From Flexivirga alba (GTDB lineage Bacteria; Actinomycetota; Actinomycetes; Actinomycetales; Dermatophilaceae), in the NCBI RefSeq assembly GCF_042661025.1, contig NZ_JBHSWH010000001.1, positions 2,108,001-2,172,000 on the forward strand: 64,000 bases of DNA, written 5' to 3'. Below the pieces are notes generated by a model, which saw nothing but the letters and a program-made list of their open reading frames with translations, searched no databases and was not told the origin of the DNA. Below, one piece after another: positions 15,626 to 23,938 of the stretch. Made by a program: the position numbers and the translations under genes. Numbering within the stretch: the stretch's first letter is position 1; the number at the start of each line of letters is the position of its first letter.

Positions 15626-17071
15626 TCAGGTCGCGTTGTAGTGGGCAGTGATCTGGGCGGCCGACAGCGCGGTGTTGTAGAAGGCCGCGCCGCTCAGCGA
15701 ACCCGGGAAACCGTTGCCCATCTGCAGGTAACCGGTCGTGCTGGTCATCGTGGTGGTCGAACTGTTGGACGCCACCGAGACGCCGTCGACATACAGCTGC
15801 ATACCGGCGCTGGAGAGCGTCGCTACGACAAGGTGCCATGCCCCGTCGTTGTACTTCTTTGGGCCGGGGCTGGTGACCGTGACGGACCCGCTGCTCGTCG
15901 GGACCGCGAAGACAAGTCGGGAGGCGCTGTTCACGGACAGCTGAGGGTCGGACGCCGATCCGGTCGGGGTGTTGGCGAAGCCGATCAGTGAGCCGCCCTT
16001 GGGGGCGGTGGTGTTGAACCAGATCTCCTCGGTGAAGGTTGAACCGAGAGCGATCTGCTGCGTCGTCGAGACCATCTCGGAGCCGGTGAATGTCGCCGCC
16101 GCGGATGCGTCGGAGCATGGCCCGCCGGCGTTGTGGGTCACGCCGCTGCTGTAGGTGCCGTTGCGACCGTTGCCGGACGCGTCGGCGGCAGTGGTGCCCG
16201 ATGTCTCGGCGAGGCGGTAGTAGGCGTAGGGCTTGTCCGTCATCACCGCGGGGCTGCAGCCGGCGAAGCTGGTAGCGGCCGCCCAGGTGCTGGAGCTCGA
16301 GGTGTTCGCCGTCAACGGCGCGGCCAGCGCAGCGGGGCCGGTCGCGATGCCGGCACCGATCAGCCCGAACGTCAGCACGCCGATCCCCGCGAGCCGGGCG
16401 CCGCGACCAGCGAAGGCGGCCCGGCGGATGCTGGATTCGTCCTCCGGGACCTCAGCCGGGGGCGCATTCCCCGCAGTTGGAGCATCCGGGTGCGCCTCGA
16501 TGCCCGAGCCGTCGCCGGTGTCGTCGCGAGAGTCGCCGTCCGAGTCGTCTTCCTCGTCGCGCCAGGCGCACGCCCCGGCGAGAAGCAGCACCAGCGCGGC
16601 AGCACCTTCCACGAGCTGACCCGATCGGTGTGTCTGCGCCCAGTATGCCGGGGACCCGACCAGCGGCACCCGCAGCGACCCGACACCGCGGACGGCGCTG
16701 CGCCGCACCGGCGTCGAGTCGGCGGCGGGGTTGGCATCACCGCGCAGGGTCAGCGTTCCGTCGGGGTTGATCCTCACCAGCCGGTGCAGCCGCAGCCGGC
16801 CGGCGTGGTCGGGGTCATCGACCAGCAGCACCTGCCCCGGCCGTACCTGTTGCACCGATACCGGGCGTGATGCGACGACGTCTCCGGGCCGCAGTGCAGG
16901 CTCCATCGAACCGCTCATCACCACGGTGACGTGCCAGCCGAGCGCCACCGGTAGCACCGACCACACCAGCAGGCTGACCAGCATCGCCAGCAGTCCCCGG
17001 CAGCTCACCGCGATCAGCAGGGCGAACCGACCGGTGCGCCACTGCTGCCGGTGCGTGATCGGTGTGGCCAT
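15626..17071 (-). CDS. SipW-type signal peptidase I fused to a LamG-like domain
   Basis: A 481-residue membrane protein. Residues 18-48 form a helix. The S26B peptidase core follows, with Ser55 in MSGSMEPALRPGDVV and His96 in RLRLHRLVRI. The Ser/His pair (no Lys) marks the ER/SipW type. A second helix lies near 147-162, an acidic linker with many Asp and Glu residues follows, another helix near 220-245, and then an extracellular concanavalin-like LamG domain (about 270-481) with YYRLAETSGTTAADASGNGR and YNDGAWHLVVATLSSAGMQL. A GAGGGGAA site precedes the ATG. It lies 80 bases downstream of the TasA-like gene, its likely substrate. SipW peptidases are normally under 200 residues, so the lectin-like fusion is unusual. 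Confidence 0.85.
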   Translation of the reverse strand: MATPITHRQQWRTGRFALLIAVSCRGLLAMLVSLLVWSVLPVALGWHVTVVMSGSMEPALRPGDVVASRPVSVQQVRPGQVLLVDDPDHAGRLRLHRLVRINPDGTLTLRGDANPAADSTPVRRSAVRGVGSLRVPLVGSPAYWAQTHRSGQLVEGAAALVLLLAGACAWRDEEDDSDGDSRDDTGDGSGIEAHPDAPTAGNAPPAEVPEDESSIRRAAFAGRGARLAGIGVLTFGLIGAGIATGPAALAAPLTANTSSSSTWAAATSFAGCSPAVMTDKPYAYYRLAETSGTTAADASGNGRNGTYSSGVTHNAGGPCSDASAAATFTGSEMVSTTQQIALGSTFTEEIWFNTTAPKGGSLIGFANTPTGSASDPQLSVNSASRLVFAVPTSSGSVTVTSPGPKKYNDGAWHLVVATLSSAGMQLYVDGVSVASNSSTTTMTSTTGYLQMGNGFPGSLSGAAFYNTALSAAQITAHYNAT

Positions 17072-17151
17072 GTTCCCCTCGCGGTGGTTTGCGGCGATGA
17101 CTTCGGCTGATGGGCGGCCGCAAGGTGTGCGGCCGGCCCACGGCTGCCCGG

Positions 17152-17763
17152 TCAGGAGTTCTGGGCCTCCCAGGTCAGGCCGATCGACGCGGTCCCGCCC
17201 TGCGCGGTGTTCGGCGTCGCGGGGTCGAGGGTGTAGGTGATCTGGTAGACGCGGGTCTCGGAGCCGCTGCCGGTCGGCGTCCAGCTGCCCACGCCGGTGG
17301 CGTAGTTGGTGGCCGAGGTGCCGAACGCGGCCAGCGTGCCGGAGTAGACCCAGGAACCGGTCTGCAGGGCGGTGAACCCGGTGCACGAGCCGAAGCCGCC
17401 GCCGGTTCCCTGGGTGATGCTCAGGTTGATCGAGCTGGACAGGGAGTTGGTGGTGGCCGGGTTGGTGCCGTAGAGCTTCACGGCCGACGGCAGCGAGCCG
17501 GCGGACGTGACGGCGATGCACTTGGTGCCCGTCGATCCCGGCTTGAGGTTGGTCGCGGCGAACATCGCGGTGTTGCTGGGGGCGTCGTTCGAGAGCGCCA
17601 CGGTGCCGGCGCTCCAGTTGCTGGTCGGGTTCGACGTGGTTGCGGCGAACGCGGAGTATGACGCGTGCCAGACCAGGGCGCCTGAGGCGGCAAGGCCCGC
17701 GACAACGGCGCCGACGGTGAGGAGTCGCGCGTTACGGCGGCGGGTACGGCTGGAAGAAGACAT
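17152..17763 (-). CDS. TasA/camelysin-like secreted protein with SipW-type signal
   Basis: A 203-residue exported protein. The signal has basic residues RTRRRNARLL, a hydrophobic core, and a late cleavage region SYSAFAATTSNPTSNWSAGT, as in SipW-dependent substrates. The downstream pattern VALSNDAPSNTAMFAATNLK then PGS matches the TasA/camelysin family (extracellular fibre or protease-related biofilm proteins). Two cysteines (in TKCIAV and GSCTGF) may form a disulfide. The SipW-LamG peptidase is the next gene. The start at 17763 is preferred over 17784 for its AAAGG site. Matrix-fibre function is inferred from the family. Confidence 0.8.
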   Translation of the reverse strand: MSSSSRTRRRNARLLTVGAVVAGLAASGALVWHASYSAFAATTSNPTSNWSAGTVALSNDAPSNTAMFAATNLKPGSTGTKCIAVTSAGSLPSAVKLYGTNPATTNSLSSSINLSITQGTGGGFGSCTGFTALQTGSWVYSGTLAAFGTSATNYATGVGSWTPTGSGSETRVYQITYTLDPATPNTAQGGTASIGLTWEAQNS

Positions 17764-17919
17764 GGGTGATCGCCTTTCGAGCAAGAGAATGTTCGCCGTG
17801 ACCTATGGCGGGCACGGCACCGAGCGGACCGACTCCCCTACGGGGCCCGACCCCCGCCCCGCGCGACTTGACGAAGTCTTTACGAAGCGATGAAGGTAAA
17901 GTATTGGTAAATACGACAC

Positions 17920-17947
17920 TTGTCAAACAGTTCGATGTTTGTACTGT
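17920..17947 (+). promoter_or_regulatory. marR-type promoter with operator between its boxes
   Basis: TTGTCA (17920-17925), 16 bases, then TACTGT (17942-17947). The spacer is almost filled by the palindrome CAAACA-GTTCGA-TGTTTG (17924-17941), a likely binding site for the MarR protein encoded 33 bases downstream. The surroundings are notably AT-rich for this genome. Confidence 0.6.
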
Positions 17948-17979
17948 AAAATTTTCACCGACATGCAGGAGGTACGGCC

Positions 17980-18426
17980 ATGAGTAACCGGAGCGGAGAG
18001 GACGCGAAGGCTCTACGCACCCTCGTGCTGGCGGCCGATTACTACCGGCAGGCCGTGGCGACGGCGCTGGGCCTAGGCCCGACGGACGCCACAGCCATGA
18101 GTCAGCTGCGTGCTGCGGGGGAGATGAACGCTCGTGAGTTGGCAACTCGGCTGGGGCTGACGCCCTCGGCCGTGACAGCCGTACTCGGCCGACTGGAGCG
18201 TGCCGGACTGGCCCAGCGGATCAGGCACCCCACGGACCGGCGACAGATCGTCGTCTGCTTGACCGAGGATGGGGTCGCGACGCTGGATCGTTCGGAACAC
18301 TGGTTGAACGATGTGCTGGAGCACATGGATTGCCGGCCCGACGCGACCAACGAGGTGTTGAGTTCACTCGCGAGCGCGCTCAAGAAACAGAGCGCACTGG
18401 TCCGTGAGGAGGCCGAAAACGGTTGA
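17980..18426 (+). CDS. MarR-family transcriptional regulator
   Basis: A 148-residue protein with the winged helix typical of MarR: MNARELATRLGLTPSAVTAV as helix-turn-helix (about residues 48-70), then the wing with RIRHPTDRRQIVVCLTEDG. It is preceded by an ideal AGGAGGT site. MarR proteins usually repress themselves and a divergent neighbour. Here the divergent neighbour is the TasA-like/SipW-LamG pair, so control of that surface system is plausible. The palindrome inside its promoter (17924-17941) supports autoregulation. Confidence 0.9.
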   Translation: MSNRSGEDAKALRTLVLAADYYRQAVATALGLGPTDATAMSQLRAAGEMNARELATRLGLTPSAVTAVLGRLERAGLAQRIRHPTDRRQIVVCLTEDGVATLDRSEHWLNDVLEHMDCRPDATNEVLSSLASALKKQSALVREEAENG

Positions 18427-18547
18427 GGCTACCTAGTTTTCGCGTGGCGCGCGGCGCGGCTCAATGAGGTGTGGTGAGGCCGTGCGTTCGCCATATCGAG
18501 TGATGGGCGGCAACACCGTGCCATTCGACGCGCACAGTCCCGCCGTA

Positions 18548-19776
18548 TCAGAAAGGTGGCTGAGGGGGACTGAAACCCGGCTCGGGGCCGCCTCGCAAGA
18601 CGGTGTGGGCCGACGTTTGTTGCGGAGCCGCATCGGGCAGCTGGGTGTGGTCCGCTGCTTCGTCAGGAATGACTGGTGCGGCCATGGCGGAGGGTGACCG
18701 GGAGTCTCTCCTGCCCAACTTCCTGCGGAGGTTCATTCCCGGGCGCTCGATGAGCAGCCACGACAACCAGGCAAGCGGCAGGGTGAGGATGAACGCCACG
18801 ACCATGAAGACGAGCTTGCCGTCGTGCTGGAGGTGCCGCGCGGCCAGGAACTGTTGCACCGGGAATGCATAGACGTAGACGCCGTAGCTCACGTCGTTCT
18901 TGGTGCCGATCCGGGTCGGCAGGGTCGCGCCGAGATAGAGAAGGCCATATGCGAAGGGTATGGCGACAAGCAGCCTGGGCAGTCCGCAGAAGCCGATGAC
19001 GGCCAGCGCCACCACCGACAGAGCGAAGAGTGCGCGCGAGATCGGAAGCCGATCCTTGACGGCGAAGAGCAGGACCCCCGCGACGAACGAAGTGGCGAGG
19101 TTGAGGCCGTTGACTAAGTAGAAGGAGGTGATGTGCTCACTCATCGCGACGTAGTAGGCAACGGTAGTGAGCACAATGACCGCGGCGAAGCAGGTCGCAG
19201 TCCGTCGTCTGAACAGTGCTATCCCGAGCAGCGCGCCGACGACCAAGTAGGACCCGAACTCGAAGAAGAGCGTCCACAGGCTGCCGTCCCACGCGAGCGC
19301 GAGCGGGTTGTTCCGGATGGTCGAACCGACGTTGAACTCGCGCACCTGCAACGCGAGATTGACTGCGACGTGGCGAAGCCCGTCACCCACGCTCCATGAC
19401 CCCGGAACGCCGACTGCTACCGAGAGCGGCGCGAAACCGAAAGCAACGACGACCAGGCAGGCCCAGAACCCGGGAAAGATACGCAGTGCACGGCGTAGCA
19501 GGAAGCCGCCGAAAGGGAGTCGCAGCCGAGACCCGGCGATCAGGAAGCCGCTCAGGCTGAAGAATCCCGCAACGGCCCACTCGCCGCTGTCCATCCCGGC
19601 GAACCGCGGAGCTGTGCCGAAGCCGCCGACCGGCCAGGTGTGCGCCACGATCACCGCGCTCGCGAGTGCGAGCCGAATGAAGTTGAGCGCGTTGTTGGAG
19701 TCGGACAGTCCTTGTCCGATGGATGGCCCCCATGAGCTGTCCCGGCCGAAGCGAAAGTTGCGTTCGTTGTCGCCAT
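18548..19776 (-). CDS. Acyltransferase family 3 membrane protein (start region frameshifted)
   Basis: A membrane acyltransferase of the OafA/YrhL type with about ten helices: GFFSLSGFLIAGSRLRLPF, then RRALRIFPGFWACL, WTLFFEFGSYLVV and YGVYVYAFPVQQFL. These enzymes O-acetylate cell-surface sugars. The in-frame ORF begins at a GTG at 19654, but good homology (WGPSIGQGLSDSNNALNFIR) continues upstream to about 19770. The only ATG with a strong GGGAGGG site, at 19776, is one base out of frame. Adding one G (ATGGGC instead of ATGGC) would connect them. It is the left end of the polysaccharide locus. The last 45 residues are a hydrophilic tail. Confidence 0.8.
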
Positions 19777-19897
19777 TGCACCCTCCCTGCAGACCGCACC
19801 GATGCAGTGCGTGCCAACGGTAGGGGCGTGCGACGACGACCGGTTCCCGATCGCGGGGATTTTGCAGCGAGTCGCAGCGACTACAACAACCCGAGCC

Positions 19898-20500
19898 CTA
19901 CGACGAACGCAATTCGGCCACGAAGCCTACGCAGTCGTCATAGAGCGGGAGCAGACCCTGCTCACGCGCCTCGGCAAGCGACGGCGCGGCGGTGTCCTTG
20001 GGGGAGAGGACCGGCTCGATGTCGTCCGGGAAGGCGAGCGCGAGGTCCTTGTCGAGCGGGTTGATGCCGTGCTCGCGCTCGGGGTTGTAGGCGGAGGAGC
20101 ACAGGTAGACGGCTGTCGAGTCGTCTTCACGCGAGAGCAGGCAGTGCCCGAGGCCCTCGGAAAGGTAGACCGCACAGCGGGTTTCGGTGTCGAGGTCGAC
20201 GCTGCACCACTGGCCGAAGGTCGGTGACCCGACGCGGAGGTCGACGACGTAGTCGACGAAGGAGCCGCTGACCGCGGTGACGTACTTCGCCTGGCTGGGC
20301 GGCACGTCGGCGTAGTGGATGCCGCGCACGGCGCCCTTGCACGACACGGAGATGTTGGTCTGTATGACGTCGAGGCGGTGCCCGATGTGCTCGGCTAGCT
20401 TGTCGCCGCGGAAGCCCTCCATGAAAACCCCACGGTCGTCAGGGAATTGGCGTGGTGTCACGGCGAAGGCGCCGGAGATTTCCAACGGTTCGATGTCCAT
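19898..20500 (-). CDS. rmlC: dTDP-4-dehydrorhamnose 3,5-epimerase
   Basis: A 200-residue cupin enzyme. It has PRQFPDDRGVFMEGFR, then ISVSCKGAVRGIHYADVPPS, where the catalytic His is in RGIHY, and YVVDLRVGSPTFGQW. A catalytic Tyr-type region SAYNPEREHGINPLD follows. It epimerises C3 and C5 of dTDP-4-keto-6-deoxyglucose in dTDP-L-rhamnose synthesis. The start shares one base with the rmlA stop (TGATG). rmlB and rmlD are at the other end of the locus, 42 kb away. Confidence 0.95.
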   Translation of the reverse strand: MDIEPLEISGAFAVTPRQFPDDRGVFMEGFRGDKLAEHIGHRLDVIQTNISVSCKGAVRGIHYADVPPSQAKYVTAVSGSFVDYVVDLRVGSPTFGQWCSVDLDTETRCAVYLSEGLGHCLLSREDDSTAVYLCSSAYNPEREHGINPLDKDLALAFPDDIEPVLSPKDTAAPSLAEAREQGLLPLYDDCVGFVAELRSS

Positions 20501-21372
20501 CAGCGGGCGTCCTCCAGAAGTCGGTGCAGGTAGGTGCCGTAGCCACTCTTGGCGAGTTCCTCGGCGTGTTGTGCCAGTCCGGCGTCGTCGAGCCAACCGG
20601 CTCGCCAGGCGATCTCCTCGACGCAGCCGATCTTCTGGTCCTGCCGATCCTCGATCACTTGCACGAACTGGGCCGCGTCCATCAGCCCCTCGAAGGTGCC
20701 GGTGTCGAACCACGCGGTGCCGCGCGGCAGGACGGTCACGGTCAGCTCGTCGCGTCGCAGGTAGGCGTCGTTGATGCCGGTGATCTCCAGCTCGCCGCGA
20801 GCGCTGGGCTCGAGCTTGCGGGCGATCTCGATGACGTCATTGTCGTAGAAGTAGAGGCCGGGCACGGCATACCGGGATTTGGGCTTGTCCGGCTTCTCCT
20901 CAATGGACAACACCGTGCCATCGCTGTCGAATTCGACTACGCCGTATGCCGAGGGGTTGGTCACGTGGTGGGCGAAGATGTGCCCGCCGGTGAGGCCGTC
21001 GGTGGACCGGCGAAGCGCGGTGCCGAGGCCGGACCCGTAGAAGATGTTGTCGCCGAGCACCAGCGCTACCGAGTCGTCGCCGATGAAGTCGGCTCCGATG
21101 ATGAAGGCCTGCGCAAGTCCGTCCGGCGATGGCTGCACGGCGTAGCTGATGTCGATGCCCCACTGGCTCCCGTCACCCAGCAGTCGCACGAACTGCTCCA
21201 TGTCGTGTGGTGTCGTGATCACCAGGATCTCGCGGATGCCCGACATCAGCAGGGTCGACAGCGGGTAGTAGACCATCGGCTTGTCGTAGACCGGCATGAG
21301 CTGCTTGCTGATGCCGCGAGTGATCGGATGCAGCCGCGTGCCCGACCCGCCGGCCAGAATGATCCCCTTCAC
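20500..21372 (-). CDS. rmlA: Glucose-1-phosphate thymidylyltransferase
   Basis: A 290-residue nucleotidyltransferase with KGIILAGGSGTRLHPITRGI, then KQLMPVYDKPMVYYPLSTL, and VLGDNIFYGSGLG. It makes dTDP-glucose, the first step of dTDP-L-rhamnose. The GTG start at 21372 is placed at the conserved N-terminus; the ORF extends upstream to 21522 without homology. It is co-transcribed with rmlC and divergent from the GNAT-like gene at 21507. Confidence 0.96.
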   Translation of the reverse strand: MKGIILAGGSGTRLHPITRGISKQLMPVYDKPMVYYPLSTLLMSGIREILVITTPHDMEQFVRLLGDGSQWGIDISYAVQPSPDGLAQAFIIGADFIGDDSVALVLGDNIFYGSGLGTALRRSTDGLTGGHIFAHHVTNPSAYGVVEFDSDGTVLSIEEKPDKPKSRYAVPGLYFYDNDVIEIARKLEPSARGELEITGINDAYLRRDELTVTVLPRGTAWFDTGTFEGLMDAAQFVQVIEDRQDQKIGCVEEIAWRAGWLDDAGLAQHAEELAKSGYGTYLHRLLEDAR

Positions 21373-21506
21373 CGGGCTGACTCTAATATGACGTGCGCGC
21401 GTTGTGCCGCTCGATGCCTTGTTCCACCGCCGCCGGAGGCCGTCGCAATATTGACCGTCCCGACGGTGCGGGCCGCTAGCCTCCTGGCGACAAGGGGTGA
21501 GGCGTG

Positions 21507-22352
21507 ATGGTGGACATTGCACCGATAACGATCGGTGATCTCGCAGACGTCGGCGCGTTCCTCCACGTTCACCTGAACCGTCGGGTGTCTGCAGCGGACT
21601 GGATACGTGCTGTCGACGTGCCGTGGGAGGCCGACCGGCCGAACTTCGGCTTCCAGTTGCGGCTCGAGGACTCGACCCTCGGCGGCGTCCTGCTGGCGTT
21701 CTACTCCGAGCGGGTCATCCGCGGCCGGGTCGAGCGGATCTGCAATCTCGGCGCGTGGTGCGTCTTGCCCGAGCATCGGGCACACAGCTTCCGGATGCTG
21801 CGCGCTGCTCTGGCGCAGCCCGGATACACGTTCACCGATTTGTCGCCGAGCGGTGCCGTGGTGCCACTCGACGAGCGGCTCGGGTTCACGCGCCTCGACA
21901 CGTCCGTGCAACTCGTCCCGTGCCTGCCGCTGCCCACCGGTCGCACGACGGTAGTCGACGACAGCGAGAGCATCGAAGGACTTCTCGACACCGAGCAACT
22001 GCGCATCTACCGGGACCACCGGGGAGCCGCGGCCGCTCACCACGTGGTCCTTCGCCGGGAGGGCCACAACTGCTACGTCGTATACCGCCAGGATCGGCGA
22101 CGCAACATACCGGCGTTCGTGTCGGTGTTGTACGTCAGCGATCCGCAGCGATTTCGCCTGAGCCTCAACGCATTCGGCAGCCATGTACTGCGCCGTCGGC
22201 AGGGCGTCGCGCTGCTGCTGGAGGAGCGAATCGTCGGCCGCCTGTTTATTGCGCGACATCTTGCAGGCCGGCCAAAAATGTTCAAGAGTGCGGCGATCGG
22301 ACCCGCGGACATTGACAATCTGTACAGCGAACTCACATGTGTCGCGTGGTAA
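21507..22352 (+). CDS. GNAT-like acyltransferase, paralogue 1 of 3
   Basis: A 281-residue soluble protein with two GNAT-like halves. Recognisable blocks are RICNLGAWCVLPEHRAHSFR, YTFTDLSPSG and a C-terminal PKMFKSAAIGPADIDNLYSE. The same blocks occur in the proteins at 25486-26363 and 26363-27238, which places all three in one family, resembling acyltransferase-like proteins of exosortase/EPS clusters. It starts at the ATG at 21507 (a GTG three bases earlier is possible) after AAGGGGTGAGG. It is coupled to the ligase gene downstream (TAATG). Transfer of a carrier-bound acyl or aminoacyl group to a sugar is inferred. Confidence 0.65.
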   Translation: MVDIAPITIGDLADVGAFLHVHLNRRVSAADWIRAVDVPWEADRPNFGFQLRLEDSTLGGVLLAFYSERVIRGRVERICNLGAWCVLPEHRAHSFRMLRAALAQPGYTFTDLSPSGAVVPLDERLGFTRLDTSVQLVPCLPLPTGRTTVVDDSESIEGLLDTEQLRIYRDHRGAAAAHHVVLRREGHNCYVVYRQDRRRNIPAFVSVLYVSDPQRFRLSLNAFGSHVLRRRQGVALLLEERIVGRLFIARHLAGRPKMFKSAAIGPADIDNLYSELTCVAW

Positions 22353-23938
22353 TGAAGATGGGGCTGGGGCGTATGGCGAGGGCACTGCACGAGATGGTGC
22401 GAACAGCGGCCGAGCGGGGGCCGTCAGCGGCCGCCGTCACCGACCGGTCCGGCACCACCACTTACGCCGAGCTCTGGGATGCGATCCTGCGGGCCGCGGG
22501 CGGCCTCTCGTCGTACGGCCTCGACCGTGGAGACCGCGTCGCGGTGTTCCTCGACAAGCGCACCGAGAACGTCATCGCTATGCTGGCCGCCTCCGCCGTC
22601 GGCGCGGTCTTCGTGCCGGTCAATCCGGTCCTGAAGCCGCAGCAGGTCGATCACATCCTGACCAACTGCTCCGCGCGATGCCTGGTGACGACGTCGGAGC
22701 GGCTGTCAGCACTGCTGGCGTCCGAAGCAGGTGCCGGACCCGACATCGTGGTGCTGGTCGATGACGGGCCGGTCGCCGGTGAGGTGTCGGTCGGCACCGT
22801 CGTCGCGCGATGGAGCGAATTGCTGTCCGCGGACGCGTCCGAACCGTCGTACCGGCCGGTTGACAGTGACCTCGCCGCCATCCTCTACACCTCGGGCAGC
22901 ACCGGACTGCCCAAGGGCGTGGTGCTCAGTCACCGCAACCTCGTGGTCGGGGCCGAGAGTGTCAGCGAATACCTCGCCAACACGGCCCAGGACGTCATTC
23001 TCGCGGCACTTCCGCTGAGTTTCGACGCGGGCCTGAGCCAGGTCACCACCGCGCTGCACGTCGGCGCGCACGTGGTCCTGGTCAACTACCTGCTCGCCGG
23101 TGACATCGTGCGGCTCTGCGCACAGCACGGCGTCACCGGACTCACCTGCGTGCCGCCACTGTGGATCCAGCTCGGCGCCGCGACGTGGCCGCCGGAGGCG
23201 ACGCGGACGTTGCGCTATTTCGCCAACACCGGCGGCCGTATGCCGAAGTCCACGCTGGCCCGCCTGCGGACCCTGTTCCCGGCGGCCCGTCCCTTCCTGA
23301 TGTACGGCCTCACCGAGGCGTTCCGGTCCACCTACCTCGACCCGGACGAGGTCGACCAGCGCCCCGACTCGATCGGCAGGGCCATCCCGAACGCCGAGGT
23401 GCTGGTCGTCCGTCCCGACGGATCCCGTTGTGAGCCGGGCGAACCCGGAGAACTCGTGCACCGAGGACCGCTGGTCGCTCAGGGGTACTGGAACGACCCA
23501 GTGCGCACCGCGGAGCGCTTCCGTGCGTTGCCGTCGGAGCGGGCCGGAGTCGTCCCGGACGAGCTCGCCGTCTGGTCGGGTGACACCGTCATGCGTGACG
23601 AGGACGGCTTCCTGTATTTCGTCGGCCGGCGTGACGAGATGATCAAGACCTCCGGTTACCGCGTCAGTCCGAGCGAGGTTGAAGAGGCCGCCTACGACAC
23701 CGGCCTGGTGCGGGACGCCGTCGTGTTCGGGGTCGACGACGAGGTTCTGGGGCAGCAGATCGTGTTGGTCGCCGCAGCGGTGCGCCCCGACTGTGACCCG
23801 GAGGAAGTGGTCGGCGCACTGCGCGCCCGGCTGCCGCTGTTCATGGTGCCGCGACGCGTCGTCCTGCAGGACGATCTGCCGCGGTCACCGAACGGCAAGT
23901 TCGACCGCACAGCTCTTCGGGCGCTGGTGACGGTGTGA
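22352..23938 (+). CDS. AMP-forming acyl/aminoacyl ligase (exosortase-A-associated type)
   Basis: A 528-residue adenylate-forming enzyme. The P-loop is ILYTSGSTGLPKGVVLSHRN, the A5-like motif is LMYGLTEAFRSTYL, and the C-terminal domain has YFVGRRDEMIKTSGYRVSPS with the catalytic lysine in SPNGKFDR. Ligase, PLP decarboxylase and ACP in this order match the trio named in exosortase-A/EPS clusters (TIGR03098/TIGR03099-type). It probably activates an amino or carboxylic acid and loads it onto the ACP at 25211. Stop and start overlap by 4 bases with the decarboxylase. Confidence 0.85.
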   Translation: MKMGLGRMARALHEMVRTAAERGPSAAAVTDRSGTTTYAELWDAILRAAGGLSSYGLDRGDRVAVFLDKRTENVIAMLAASAVGAVFVPVNPVLKPQQVDHILTNCSARCLVTTSERLSALLASEAGAGPDIVVLVDDGPVAGEVSVGTVVARWSELLSADASEPSYRPVDSDLAAILYTSGSTGLPKGVVLSHRNLVVGAESVSEYLANTAQDVILAALPLSFDAGLSQVTTALHVGAHVVLVNYLLAGDIVRLCAQHGVTGLTCVPPLWIQLGAATWPPEATRTLRYFANTGGRMPKSTLARLRTLFPAARPFLMYGLTEAFRSTYLDPDEVDQRPDSIGRAIPNAEVLVVRPDGSRCEPGEPGELVHRGPLVAQGYWNDPVRTAERFRALPSERAGVVPDELAVWSGDTVMRDEDGFLYFVGRRDEMIKTSGYRVSPSEVEEAAYDTGLVRDAVVFGVDDEVLGQQIVLVAAAVRPDCDPEEVVGALRARLPLFMVPRRVVLQDDLPRSPNGKFDRTALRALVTV

